From Taklimakanibacter albus (lineage in GTDB: Bacteria > Pseudomonadota > Alphaproteobacteria > Rhizobiales > Aestuariivirgaceae), in contig NZ_JAENHL010000008.1 of assembly GCF_016595235.1 (NCBI RefSeq), positions 1,262,624 to 1,326,623 on the forward strand: DNA of 64,000 nucleotides. The letters are read 5' to 3'. Under the pieces are notes generated by a model. That model searched no databases and was not told the origin of the DNA. It saw only the letters and a program-made list of their open reading frames with translations. The stretch's first letter is position 1; each line of letters opens with the position of its first letter. Both the position numbers and the translations under genes were made by a program. Below are positions 26,294-36,503 of the stretch, in pieces.

Positions 26294-27721
26294 TTACCCT
26301 GCTACCCGTTCCAGAATGAAGGCCTTGACCGCTTGCGGATCATTGGCCAGCACGCTCACCTTTTCGTCCGCCATCATGAGGGGTGCGAGGCGCGGCGGCA
26401 AGCCCGGTCTTACGCCAGCGGCAGCCTCGACGGCATCGGGGAATTTGGCAGGATGGGCGGTCGCGAGCGTGATCATCGGGCCCAGATAGCCGCGTTCCTT
26501 GCGCGCCACCGCATAACCCACCGCCGTATGGGGGTCGAGCAGCTCGCCGGTCTCCTTGAGGGTGCGGCCGATCTCCGCGGCCGTCTCGTCCATGGTGGTG
26601 GCGCCCGAGGTGAATTCCGCCCTGATTGCCTGGAGCGGCTTGTCCTCGATGGTGAAGGCGCCCGACTGGGCGAGGCCTGCCATGAGGCCCCGGATGGCGC
26701 CGGCATCGCGGCCATAGGCCTCGAACAGCAGGCGCTCGAAATTGCTCGACACCTGGATGTCCATCGACGGGCTCGAGCTCGGCTTGACGCCCTTGACCTC
26801 GTAACGCCCGGTCTTGAGGGCACGGTCGAGAATGTCGTTGTCGTTGGTGGCGATCACCAGGCGGCCGATGGGCGCGCCCATACGTTTGGCCACCAAGCCT
26901 GCGAAGATGTCGCCGAAATTGCCGGTGGGCACGGTGAAATTGGCGAGACGCCCCGGCGCCGACAGAGCGAGAGCCGCGGCGACGTAATAGACGATCTGCG
27001 CCATGATGCGCGCCCAGTTGATCGAGTTGACGCCGGCGAGCGTCACCTGATCGCGGAAGGCGTGATCGTTGAACAGCGTCTTGAGGATGGCCTGGCAGTC
27101 GTCGAAAGTGCCCTCGAGCGCGATATTGTGGATCGACGGCGAGATCACCGTCGTCATCTGGCGGCGCTGCACCTCGCTGACCTTGCCCTTGGGATGCAGG
27201 ATGAAGAGCGAAGCGTGCCGGCTCGCCTTGAAGGCCTCGATGGCGGCACCGCCGGTGTCGCCCGAAGTGGCGCCGACGATGGTGGCCCTGAGCTTGCGGC
27301 GCTCGAGCGCCCAATCCATCACGCGGGCCAGGAACTGCATGGCTACGTCCTTGAAGGCCAGCGTCGGTCCATGGAAGAGCTCGAGCAGCCATTGATCGGC
27401 ATCGAGCTGCTTGAGCGGCGTGACCGCGGCATGGCCGAAAGCGCCATAGGCTCCCTCGATCATCGATTTCAGATCGGCCTCCGGCACCGCATCGCCGGCG
27501 AATTTCTGGATCACCGCGAAGGCCACTTCCGTATAGGGCCGGCCGCGCAAGGCCAGCAGCTCGCTTTGCGAGAATTTCGGCCATTCGGCGGGCACGTAGA
27601 GACCGCCATCGCGGGCGAGGCCGGTCAGCAGCACATCCTCGAATTCGAGTTCCGGGGCTTCACCACGGGTAGAAACGTAACGCAAAGCGGAGAGATCCTT
27701 CTGTGGAGGGCCGCGCACCAT
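26294..27721 (-). CDS. thrC: Threonine synthase
   Basis: 475 residues, PLP enzyme converting O-phospho-L-homoserine to threonine. The family start RYVSTRGEAP and the PLP lysine in HGPTLAFKDVAMQFL (about residue 123) are seen, with GDTGGAAIEAF and TGNFGDIFAG for phosphate binding. The ATG at 27721 is used here, but the family usually starts near RYVSTRG; a TTG 12 codons in, with AAGGA about 10 nt upstream, is a good alternative. thrB is not in the window, either here or in the ispH-rnhA locus. Confidence 0.96.
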   Translation of the reverse strand: MVRGPPQKDLSALRYVSTRGEAPELEFEDVLLTGLARDGGLYVPAEWPKFSQSELLALRGRPYTEVAFAVIQKFAGDAVPEADLKSMIEGAYGAFGHAAVTPLKQLDADQWLLELFHGPTLAFKDVAMQFLARVMDWALERRKLRATIVGATSGDTGGAAIEAFKASRHASLFILHPKGKVSEVQRRQMTTVISPSIHNIALEGTFDDCQAILKTLFNDHAFRDQVTLAGVNSINWARIMAQIVYYVAAALALSAPGRLANFTVPTGNFGDIFAGLVAKRMGAPIGRLVIATNDNDILDRALKTGRYEVKGVKPSSSPSMDIQVSSNFERLLFEAYGRDAGAIRGLMAGLAQSGAFTIEDKPLQAIRAEFTSGATTMDETAAEIGRTLKETGELLDPHTAVGYAVARKERGYLGPMITLATAHPAKFPDAVEAAAGVRPGLPPRLAPLMMADEKVSVLANDPQAVKAFILERVAG

Positions 27722-27745
27722 AGCGTGCTTCCCGACGAAGTGGAA

Positions 27746-28471
27746 TCAGTCTCCTTTCCGCCGAATCTGGCGGATCAGGAGGGCCGACATGACGATCAAC
27801 AGGACAGCCAGCGCGAACCAGGTCAGCGCATATTGAAGATGATTGTTGGTGAGGTTCTCATCGACCGATACGGGGCTCGGCAATGTCCTGCCGGCAGCGG
27901 AGTCAGGCTCGAGATGCAGAACGAACGGCGCCACGCGTTGGTCGGGCGCCACATGGGCGAATGCCAGCATCGCCGGTATGTCCCACCAGTACCAGATATT
28001 GCCCGCCGTATCATTGTCGGGCGTGAAGGCGCCGCGGCCCTGGACGTGGCGGCGCAAGATGCCGGTAACCTCGATGTCACCCGCGGGCTGGCTGTCGGGG
28101 CGGCGCTTCGCATCCTTCAGAGGCTCAGGGACAAAGCCGCGATCGACGAGGACGATCACGCCCTCTTTGCTGGCGAGCGGCGTCACCACCTGGAAGCCCG
28201 GCACACCGCCTTCGGTGGTGAGCACGAACAATTCGGCATCGTGCTGGAACGTGCCTTGCGCTTTCACTTTCAGGAATTCGACCGAGCGATCGGCATCGAA
28301 CTCCTTGAGCGCCGCATCGAGCGACACCGGCGGCGCGCTGAGCCGCTGTTCACGCTCGGCGATCAGCGCCTCCTTCCAGGCGAGGCGCTGCAATTGCCAC
28401 GCCCCCAATCCCAGCAGGAGAGCGACACCGAGGACGGTCGCGATGACGACCTGCCAGATCCTGCCGGTCAT
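27746..28471 (-). CDS. SURF1 family cytochrome oxidase assembly protein
   Basis: 241 residues with two membrane helices, one at each end (IWQVVIATVLGVALLLGLGAW-type start at about 5-25 and ALTWFALAVLLIVMSALLI near the end), and the SURF1 periplasmic domain (LGAWQLQRLAWKEALI, DRGFVPEP, WYWWDIPAM). SURF1 helps insert heme a into subunit I. The start ATG overlaps the DUF983 stop by 4 nt; the longer open frame upstream of it is not used. Part of the aa3 oxidase operon. Confidence 0.93.
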   Translation of the reverse strand: MTGRIWQVVIATVLGVALLLGLGAWQLQRLAWKEALIAEREQRLSAPPVSLDAALKEFDADRSVEFLKVKAQGTFQHDAELFVLTTEGGVPGFQVVTPLASKEGVIVLVDRGFVPEPLKDAKRRPDSQPAGDIEVTGILRRHVQGRGAFTPDNDTAGNIWYWWDIPAMLAFAHVAPDQRVAPFVLHLEPDSAAGRTLPSPVSVDENLTNNHLQYALTWFALAVLLIVMSALLIRQIRRKGD

Positions 28472-28845
28472 TTGGGGGTGAGCCGCCCTTCCTGGGCCTT
28501 GGTCTTCCATTGCTGGCACAGCAGAATGCCCTTGGCGGGGCGCAGCAGCACGAGCGGCAACAGGATGATGAAAGGGATGGCGATCAGCAAATGCGCCCAG
28601 AAGGGCGGCGAATAGGCCACTTCGATGCCGAGAATGCTGCCGACGCCGAAGAAGCAGACAAACAGCATGACGAACCAGGCGGCGCCGTCGCCGGCATCGG
28701 CGAAATCGAAGGAGAGGCCGCAGGAGCTGCAGTTCTTCGCAACGCTGAGATAGCCCGCGAACAGGCGGCCGCGGCCGCAGCGCGGGCATTTGCCGGCGAG
28801 GCCGGTCTTGATCGGGGAGAGATCGGGATAATAGGGCTCGGTCAC
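28468..28845 (-). CDS. DUF983 membrane protein
   Basis: 125 residues: an N-terminal zinc-ribbon-like Cys pair set (CPRCGRG ... CSSCG) and two membrane helices. DUF983 proteins are regularly found in alphaproteobacterial cox operons between coxC and surf1, but have no proven function. I chose the GTG at 28845 (TEPYYPDLSP start, GGAG 8 nt upstream); a TTG at 28869 would add eight residues. Confidence 0.88.
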   Translation of the reverse strand: MTEPYYPDLSPIKTGLAGKCPRCGRGRLFAGYLSVAKNCSSCGLSFDFADAGDGAAWFVMLFVCFFGVGSILGIEVAYSPPFWAHLLIAIPFIILLPLVLLRPAKGILLCQQWKTKAQEGRLTPK

Positions 28846-28876
28846 GACATTACTCCACCGGGTCCCCAAGCTGGTC

Positions 28877-28902
28877 CCCTCTCTCCCCCATGGGAGAGAG
28901 GG
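28877..28902. repeat. Hairpin between coxC and DUF983
   Basis: 11-bp perfect stem CCCTCTCTCCC/GGGAGAGAGGG with a 4-nt loop, in the 69-nt gap. No T-run on the transcribed strand, so it is more likely to protect the upstream mRNA end or to lower read-through than to stop transcription fully. Confidence 0.6.
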
Positions 28903-28914
28903 AATTTATTGTTG

Positions 28915-29769
28915 TCAGTGCTCGGCAGCAAACTGCACGCCGGCCGAACCCCACACATAGATGCAGGCGAAGAGGAACAGCCAGACGACGTCGACGAAAT
29001 GCCAGTACCAGGCGGCCGCCTCGAAGCCGAAATGCTTCTCGGGGCGGAAATGACCTTTCAGCGCGCGGAAGAGGCAGACGATCAGGAACAGCGTGCCGAC
29101 GATGACATGGAAACCATGGAAGCCGGTCGCCATGAAGAAGGTCGAGCCATAGATGTTGCCGCCATTGTCGCGGTTGAAGGCGAAAGCGGCATGGGCATAT
29201 TCATAGGCCTGCACCGCGGTGAAGATGAGGCCGAGGCCGACGGTGAGCGCCAGGCCCCATTTCAGGCCTTTGCGGTCATTGTTGAGCAGCGCGTGATGCG
29301 CCCAGGTGACGGTCGTGCCCGAGGTGAGCAGGATCAGCGTGTTGATGAGCGGCAGATGCCAGGGATCGAAGACCTCGATGCCCTTGGGCGGCCATACGCC
29401 CGCCGTCGCCTCGAAACGAGCAGCCTGCATGGCATCGCCCGAAAACAGGCTGGCGTCGAAAAAGGCCCAGAACCAGGCGACGAAGAACATCACCTCCGAG
29501 GCGATGAAGAGCAGCATGCCGTAGCGCAGATGCAGCGACACGATCTCGGTGTGATCACCCTTGTGGCTCTCCTTGATGACGTCGCGCCACCACATGAACA
29601 TGGTGTAGAGGACGAGAGCGAGGCCGACGAGCGCCACCCAGGGGGCGGAGCCGTGCATCCAGATGATGGCGCCTACGGCGAGAATGAAAGCCGAGACCGA
29701 GCCGACCACCGGCCATGGGCTTGGATCGACCAGATGGTAGTCGTGGTTCTTAGCGTGTGAGTCGGCCAT
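28915..29769 (-). CDS. coxC: Cytochrome c oxidase subunit III
   Basis: 284 residues with seven membrane helices; family segments HDYHLVDPSPWPVVGS, MLLFIASEVMFFVAWFWAFF and GFHGFHVIVGTLFL. A core subunit of the aa3 oxidase without redox centres, important for proton uptake stability. It lies in the order ctaG-coxC-DUF983-surf1. Confidence 0.96.
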   Translation of the reverse strand: MADSHAKNHDYHLVDPSPWPVVGSVSAFILAVGAIIWMHGSAPWVALVGLALVLYTMFMWWRDVIKESHKGDHTEIVSLHLRYGMLLFIASEVMFFVAWFWAFFDASLFSGDAMQAARFEATAGVWPPKGIEVFDPWHLPLINTLILLTSGTTVTWAHHALLNNDRKGLKWGLALTVGLGLIFTAVQAYEYAHAAFAFNRDNGGNIYGSTFFMATGFHGFHVIVGTLFLIVCLFRALKGHFRPEKHFGFEAAAWYWHFVDVVWLFLFACIYVWGSAGVQFAAEH

Positions 29770-29788
29770 GTCCCCTGCTCCTCAGGCG

Positions 29789-30391
29789 TCAATTCAGATT
29801 GGTATCGGTTGAAGGTTTTTTCTCGGTCGACGAGACATTGCTCGGCTCGTCCGCCGGATAGAAGGTGTAAGACAGCGTGATGGTGTTGATCTTGTCGAGG
29901 CCGCGATCATCGACGATCGCCGGATCGATGAAGAAAGACACCGGCATTTCGACCGTCTGGCCAGGCTTGAGCGTCTGCTCGGTGAAGCAGAAGCACTCGA
30001 TCTTGTTGAAATAAGCGCCGGTCGTGTCGGGCGTCACGTTGAAGACGGCCGAGCCGGTGATGGCGTGATCGGAATTGTTGGTGGCGCGATAGTACGCGAA
30101 GTTCTCCTCGCCGACCTTGACGTCGAGCGAGCGCTGCACCGGCTCGAAGGTCCAGGGCAGGCTGCCGGCCGTATTCGCATCGAACAGGATGGTCATGCGC
30201 CGGTCGACGGTCTTCGAGGGTGCGGCTTCGGCGCGCTGCGTGGTGCCGCCGAAACCGGTCACCTGGCAGAACAGCCGGTAGAGCGGCACGGACGCATAAG
30301 CGAGGCCGACCATGCCGACCACCACGGCGGCGAAGATCATCGCCACTTTGCGGTTCTTGGTGCTGTCGGGTGTCGAAGGCGTGCGCTGCAT
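29789..30391 (-). CDS. ctaG: Cytochrome c oxidase assembly protein CtaG (Cox11)
   Basis: 200 residues: one N-terminal membrane helix and a periplasmic Cox11 domain with the copper-binding CFC in KIECFCFTEQTLKPGQ. It delivers copper to the CuB site of subunit I. It is preceded by the short CoxF-like gene with 1 nt between them and followed by coxC after 19 nt. Confidence 0.95.
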   Translation of the reverse strand: MQRTPSTPDSTKNRKVAMIFAAVVVGMVGLAYASVPLYRLFCQVTGFGGTTQRAEAAPSKTVDRRMTILFDANTAGSLPWTFEPVQRSLDVKVGEENFAYYRATNNSDHAITGSAVFNVTPDTTGAYFNKIECFCFTEQTLKPGQTVEMPVSFFIDPAIVDDRGLDKINTITLSYTFYPADEPSNVSSTEKKPSTDTNLN

Positions 30392-30392
30392 G

Positions 30393-30554
30393 TCAGAAAT
30401 TCCGCAGAGCCACTTCGCCGCCGAGGCGCACGATGGTGGTGACGAAGAACAGGACGACGAGGCCGGCGAGCACCAGAGCGAGTGCGATGGAACGCTTGCG
30501 GCGGCGGCTCATATCCTCAGGCGAAAAGGGTCTTTGATCCATGGTCTGGCTCAT
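30393..30554 (-). CDS. Small membrane protein, CoxF-like
   Basis: 53 residues: an N-terminal polar part ([20 protein letters not shown]) and one membrane helix ([21 protein letters not shown]). The start overlaps the ctaB stop by 4 nt (ATGA) and the stop is 1 nt from the ctaG start, so it sits exactly where coxF lies in other alphaproteobacterial cox operons. A later ATG (DQRPF) would remove four residues. Size and position support the call; I know no defined function. Confidence 0.82.
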   Translation of the reverse strand: MSQTMDQRPFSPEDMSRRRKRSIALALVLAGLVVLFFVTTIVRLGGEVALRNF

Positions 30555-31501
30555 CCGAAAACCGGGGCAAAAGGCGCCAGGCCGAGGATACGCTCGGCGA
30601 TGATCAGCGCGAAGAGGGCGAAGAGATAAAGGATCGAGAAGCCGAACAGGCGGCGGCAGGCGCGGCGCGCCGCATCGCCCTCGGTGATCCGGTAGACATC
30701 GACGGCATGCCAGATGAAGGCGACGCCGAGGCCGGCCGTCACCACCGTATAGAGCATGCCGGTGGTGCCGAGCAGCGACGGCAGGAAGGTGATCGGCACG
30801 AGGATGAGGCTGTAGAGCAGGATCTGCTTGCGCGTCTCCCGGGCGCCCGCGACATTGGGCATCATCGGCACGCCGGCGCGGGCATAGTCACCCTCGCGGA
30901 ACAGCGCCAGCGCCCAGAAATGCGGCGGCGTCCACATGAAGATGATGAGGAACAGCGCGATCGAGGCGAGCGATACGGATCCCGTCGCGGCAGCCCAGCC
31001 GATCATCGGCGGGAAAGCGCCGGCGGCGCCGCCGATCACGATGTTCTGCGGCGTCGAGCGCTTGAGCCACATCGTGTAGATGACGGCGTAAAAGAAGATA
31101 GTGAAGGCGAGGAGCGCCGCGGCGACGATATTGACGAGGAGGCCGAGGACGAGAACCGAGCCCACCGCCAGCGCCATGCCGAAGCCCAGCGCTTCGCCGG
31201 GCAGGATGGCGCCGCGCGGCACCGGCCGGTTGGCGGTGCGCGCCATGAGCGCGTCGATATCGGCGTCATACCACATATTGAGGGCGCCCGAGGCGCCGGC
31301 GCCGACCGCGATGGCGAGCAGCGCCACCGCGGCGAGCCAGGGATGGATGACGCCGGGCGCGGCCACGAGGCCGGCAAGCGCGGTGAAGATGACGAGCGAC
31401 ATCACGCGCGGCTTGAGCAAGGTCCAGTAGTCGCGGACCGTGCCCTGCCCGCCCAGAGCGGCTTCGCTCTTGTCGGAAATATCGGCGTGAATATCGCTCA
31501 T
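30551..31501 (-). CDS. ctaB: Protoheme IX farnesyltransferase (heme O synthase)
   Basis: 316 residues, polytopic UbiA-superfamily enzyme that attaches farnesyl to heme b to make heme o. Key motifs: [19 protein letters not shown] (first Asp-rich) and the [11 protein letters not shown] signature of heme O synthases. Located between coxA and the CoxF-like gene. Heme A synthase (ctaA) is not in the window. Confidence 0.96.
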   Translation of the reverse strand: MSDIHADISDKSEAALGGQGTVRDYWTLLKPRVMSLVIFTALAGLVAAPGVIHPWLAAVALLAIAVGAGASGALNMWYDADIDALMARTANRPVPRGAILPGEALGFGMALAVGSVLVLGLLVNIVAAALLAFTIFFYAVIYTMWLKRSTPQNIVIGGAAGAFPPMIGWAAATGSVSLASIALFLIIFMWTPPHFWALALFREGDYARAGVPMMPNVAGARETRKQILLYSLILVPITFLPSLLGTTGMLYTVVTAGLGVAFIWHAVDVYRITEGDAARRACRRLFGFSILYLFALFALIIAERILGLAPFAPVFG

Positions 31502-31559
31502 TCCTGTCTTTCAAGTCGGCTGAGGCCGCCCGACTGAGGCGGCCTCGCCTTGGTTGTTA

Positions 31560-33221
<1,662 letters not shown>

Positions 33222-33253
33222 TCAATGTGCTGACCGCCTTGGCGGCCGTCCCC

Positions 33254-34141
33254 TTATTTCTGCGCCAGCTGGCCCTTGGCCTTGAGCAGCGCGAACAAAA
33301 AGCTGCGCGCCTCATCCGCTCCGGCGGTCTTGATCTTCTCGGACCAGGCGTCGAAGTCGGCCTGCGACACGACGTGAACCTCGATCGGCATGAAGGCGTG
33401 GTCCTTGCCGCACAGTTCCGAGCACTGGCCGTAATAGACGCCTTCCTTGGTCGCCCTGAACCAGTCCTCGTTGAGGCGTCCCGGAATGGCGTCGATCTTC
33501 ATGCCGAAGGCCGGGATGGTCCAGGCATGGATGATGCCTTCGGGATCCGACGTCACATGGAGGCGGACCGTCTTGTTGACCGGAACGACGACCGGCACGT
33601 CGGTCGAGAGCAGCCAGGTGTCGGTCGCCTCGAGCTTGTCCTTGGCCTTGAGATAGGCGGTGAAGGAGACCTTCGCCGAGCCGTCCTCATTGGTGCCGAG
33701 ATCGGGATATTCGTAGGTCCAGTTCCAGGACGGGTTACCGATGACCTTGATGGTCATGTCGCCCTGCGGCATGTCGCGCTGGAGATAGAGGAGGCGGAAG
33801 GACGGGATGGCGATGACCACCAGGATGACGATCGGGATGACGGTCCACAGGACCTCGATCGTCGTATTATGGGTGGTCTTGGACGGGACCGGGTTGGCCT
33901 TGGCGTTGAACTTGACCATCACATAGATGAGCAGGCCCAGAACGAAGAGCGTGATGACCGTGATGATGGGCAGCAGCAGATAGTTGTGGAACCAGTGGAT
34001 GAACTCGGCCACCGGCGTCACACCCGGCTGCAACCCCATCTGCCAGGGCACGGCATGACCGCCGCCGCCTTCGGCAAGAGCCGCTCCGGCGCTCAGTGCC
34101 AACATCACTGCCGAGCCGGCCCAAATTTTCGCGAATCTCAT
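33254..34141 (-). CDS. coxB: Cytochrome c oxidase subunit II
   Basis: 295 residues: signal peptide (AKIWAGSAVMLALSAGAALA), two membrane helices and a periplasmic cupredoxin domain with the CuA site YYGQCSELCGKDHAFMPI near residue 235 and the aromatic patch WNWTYEYPD. The ATG at 34141 is chosen because AGAGGCGGGA precedes it; another in-frame ATG six codons upstream is possible. First gene of the minus-strand operon that runs to rimJ. Confidence 0.96.
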   Translation of the reverse strand: MRFAKIWAGSAVMLALSAGAALAEGGGGHAVPWQMGLQPGVTPVAEFIHWFHNYLLLPIITVITLFVLGLLIYVMVKFNAKANPVPSKTTHNTTIEVLWTVIPIVILVVIAIPSFRLLYLQRDMPQGDMTIKVIGNPSWNWTYEYPDLGTNEDGSAKVSFTAYLKAKDKLEATDTWLLSTDVPVVVPVNKTVRLHVTSDPEGIIHAWTIPAFGMKIDAIPGRLNEDWFRATKEGVYYGQCSELCGKDHAFMPIEVHVVSQADFDAWSEKIKTAGADEARSFLFALLKAKGQLAQK

Positions 34142-34416
34142 TCCCGCCTCTTTCCTCATGCCTTGCTGCTCCGCACAAAATGGTGCGAAGCGCGCCTTGC
34201 CCGTATTCTGGAACCAATTGTGAACCACATTCGCCAAGCCGCCGCAACCAGACCCGGCGCGGCAAAACGTCGTGGCATCCCCACGCATTGCCGCAACCGG
34301 AATTCTGCCTCATTTTTTGCGAACAAACACGCCCCGGCGCTGCTTTGGTGATTGCCCAAGATGCCTCATAGCGCTAAGAGCCGCCCCGCGAATCGAGACA
34401 GAACAAGGATAGCCCC

Positions 34417-35070
34417 GTGCCCATCTTCTCCAAGAACATGCTGCGCTGGCCCGCTTTGACGGTCGCCGCCCTCATCGCGATCGCCCCGGCACTGGCCCAG
34501 GAGGAACAGGCGCCCCAGAAGAACAATTTCGGCCCGCGGAACCCGCAGGCGCAGCAGGGCCAGGGACAAGCCGGGCCGCGCGCCCAGGGCCAGGCTCAAG
34601 GTCAAGCCCAGGCGCCGCAGATCATCGCCACCCATGGCGACTGGAAGATCCAGTGCAATGACGAGCAGAAGGCCGGCGGTCAGCCCGGCGAGATGGAACG
34701 TCAATGCGGCATGATCCAGGCGGCGCGCAGCGAGAAGAACGCCAAAGTCGGCCTCACCACCGTCTTCGTGCGCGGCAAGCAGAACGGCAAGGACGTCACC
34801 ATGATGCGTATCATGGCCCCGATCGGCGTCTATCTGCCGACCGGCATCGCGCTCGAGATCGATGGCGGCGCGGTCGGCCGCATCCCCTTCACCCGCTGCC
34901 TGCCCCAGATCTGCGTGGCGTTCGGCGAAGCGGGCGCCCAGACGCTCGACAAGTTCCGCAAGGGCTCCGCCGCCAATTTCATCATCTATGAAGCGCCCGG
35001 CATCAGCATGCCGATCAAGGTGTCCCTCAACGGCTTTGCCGCCGCCTTTACCGCCCTCGGCAAGCTCTGA
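34417..35070 (+). CDS. Invasion-associated locus B (IalB) family protein
   Basis: 217 residues: signal peptide ending ALA at about residue 27, a low-complexity Gln/Gly/Ala stretch (residues about 35-68), and the IalB domain (HGDWKIQCN, RQCGMIQAARS, MRIMAPIGVYLPTGIALEID, FTRCLPQICVAFGEA) with four conserved Cys. The family is common in Hyphomicrobiales, named after a Bartonella factor; its molecular function is not settled. Starts with GTG. tldD follows 20 nt later. Confidence 0.9.
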   Translation: MPIFSKNMLRWPALTVAALIAIAPALAQEEQAPQKNNFGPRNPQAQQGQGQAGPRAQGQAQGQAQAPQIIATHGDWKIQCNDEQKAGGQPGEMERQCGMIQAARSEKNAKVGLTTVFVRGKQNGKDVTMMRIMAPIGVYLPTGIALEIDGGAVGRIPFTRCLPQICVAFGEAGAQTLDKFRKGSAANFIIYEAPGISMPIKVSLNGFAAAFTALGKL

Positions 35071-35090
35071 CGCATAAGGTCCGACCGGCC

Positions 35091-36503
35091 ATGATCTCCC
35101 TTCTCGACAAGACGGGCATCGGCCGGGGCGAAGCCGCCCAAATCCTCGATACCGCCCTCAAAGGTGCCGATGACGGCGAGCTCTTCGTCGAGCAGCGCCT
35201 GTCCGAACATGCGGTCTTCGATGACGGCAGGCTCAAATCGGCGAGCTTCGATGAGGCGCAAGGCTTCGGCCTGCGCGTGGTGAGCGGCGAGACCCAGGGC
35301 TATTCCCATTCGACCGAGCTTTCGGCTGCCGCCATGAAACGGGCGGCCGACATCTGCCGCACCATTATCGGCGGCCCCGCCTCGGCCGTCGCCCAGGCGC
35401 CGGCGCGCACGAATCGGGAACTCTACCCGGCCAAGAATCCGTCCGACCATTTCGCCTTCGCCGACAAGGTGACGCTCCTGCAGCAGGTCGACGATTTCGC
35501 CCGCAAGGCCGATCCGCGCATCAAGCAGGTCAGCGTCTCGCTGTCCGGCGACTGGCAGGAGATCGAGATTCTGCGGACGGCAGGCGAAATCTATCGCGAC
35601 AGCCGCCCCCTGGTGCGCTTCCAGGTCAGCGTGATGGCGAGCGACGGCAGCGAGCGCGCCAGCGGCTCCTATGGCTTCGGCGGGCGCGGGCTTTACAGCG
35701 ACTATGTGACCGAGGCCACCTGGCAGGACGCGGTCAGGGAGGCGGTGCGCCAGTCGCTCGTCGGCCTCGAGGCGAAACCGGCGCCGGCCGGCGAAATGGA
35801 CGTGGTGCTGGGACCCGGCTGGCCGGGCATCCTGCTGCATGAAGCCATCGGCCACGGGCTCGAGGGCGATTTCAACCGCAAGAAGACCAGCGCCTTTGCC
35901 GGGCTGATGGGCGAGCGGATCGCCGCCCGGGGGATCACCGTCGTCGATGACGGCACGGTGGCGCGCGCCCGGGGCTCGATCGCCATCGACGATGAGGGCA
36001 CCCCCTCCTCCTCGACCACGCTGATCGAAGACGGCATCCTGGTCGGCTATATGCAGGACCGGCTCAACGCCCGGCTCATGGGCATGAAACCCACCGGTAA
36101 CGGCCGGCGGCAGTCCTTCGCCCACAGCCCGATGCCGCGCATGACCAACACCTACATGCTCAATGGCGACAAGCACCCGGACGAGATCCTCGCCTCGGTG
36201 AAAAACGGGCTGTTCGCCAAATCCTTCGGCGGCGGCCAGGTCGACATCACCTCCGGCAAGTTCGTGTTCTCCTGCACTGAGGCCTATCTGATCGAAAACG
36301 GCCGCATCACCACGCCGGTGAAGGGCGCCACCATCATCGGCAACGGCGCCGATGCGCTGAAGCGCATCTCGATGGTCGGCAACGACATGGCGCTCGATCC
36401 CGGCATCGGCACCTGCGGCAAGCAGGGCCAGGGCGTGCCGGTCTGCGTCGGCCAGCCGAGCCTCAGGCTCGATCAGATCACCGTCGGCGGCACCGCGGCA
36501 TGA
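35091..36503 (+). CDS. tldD: Metalloprotease TldD
   Basis: 470 residues, zinc peptidase half of the TldD/TldE(PmbA) heterodimer, which degrades unfolded peptides and trims modified peptides such as microcins. The zinc motif is HEAIGHGLEGDF near residue 250. Full length. Its 3' end overlaps the convergent class V aminotransferase gene by 31 bp. The partner pmbA is at 50817-52154. Confidence 0.96.
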   Translation: MISLLDKTGIGRGEAAQILDTALKGADDGELFVEQRLSEHAVFDDGRLKSASFDEAQGFGLRVVSGETQGYSHSTELSAAAMKRAADICRTIIGGPASAVAQAPARTNRELYPAKNPSDHFAFADKVTLLQQVDDFARKADPRIKQVSVSLSGDWQEIEILRTAGEIYRDSRPLVRFQVSVMASDGSERASGSYGFGGRGLYSDYVTEATWQDAVREAVRQSLVGLEAKPAPAGEMDVVLGPGWPGILLHEAIGHGLEGDFNRKKTSAFAGLMGERIAARGITVVDDGTVARARGSIAIDDEGTPSSSTTLIEDGILVGYMQDRLNARLMGMKPTGNGRRQSFAHSPMPRMTNTYMLNGDKHPDEILASVKNGLFAKSFGGGQVDITSGKFVFSCTEAYLIENGRITTPVKGATIIGNGADALKRISMVGNDMALDPGIGTCGKQGQGVPVCVGQPSLRLDQITVGGTAA

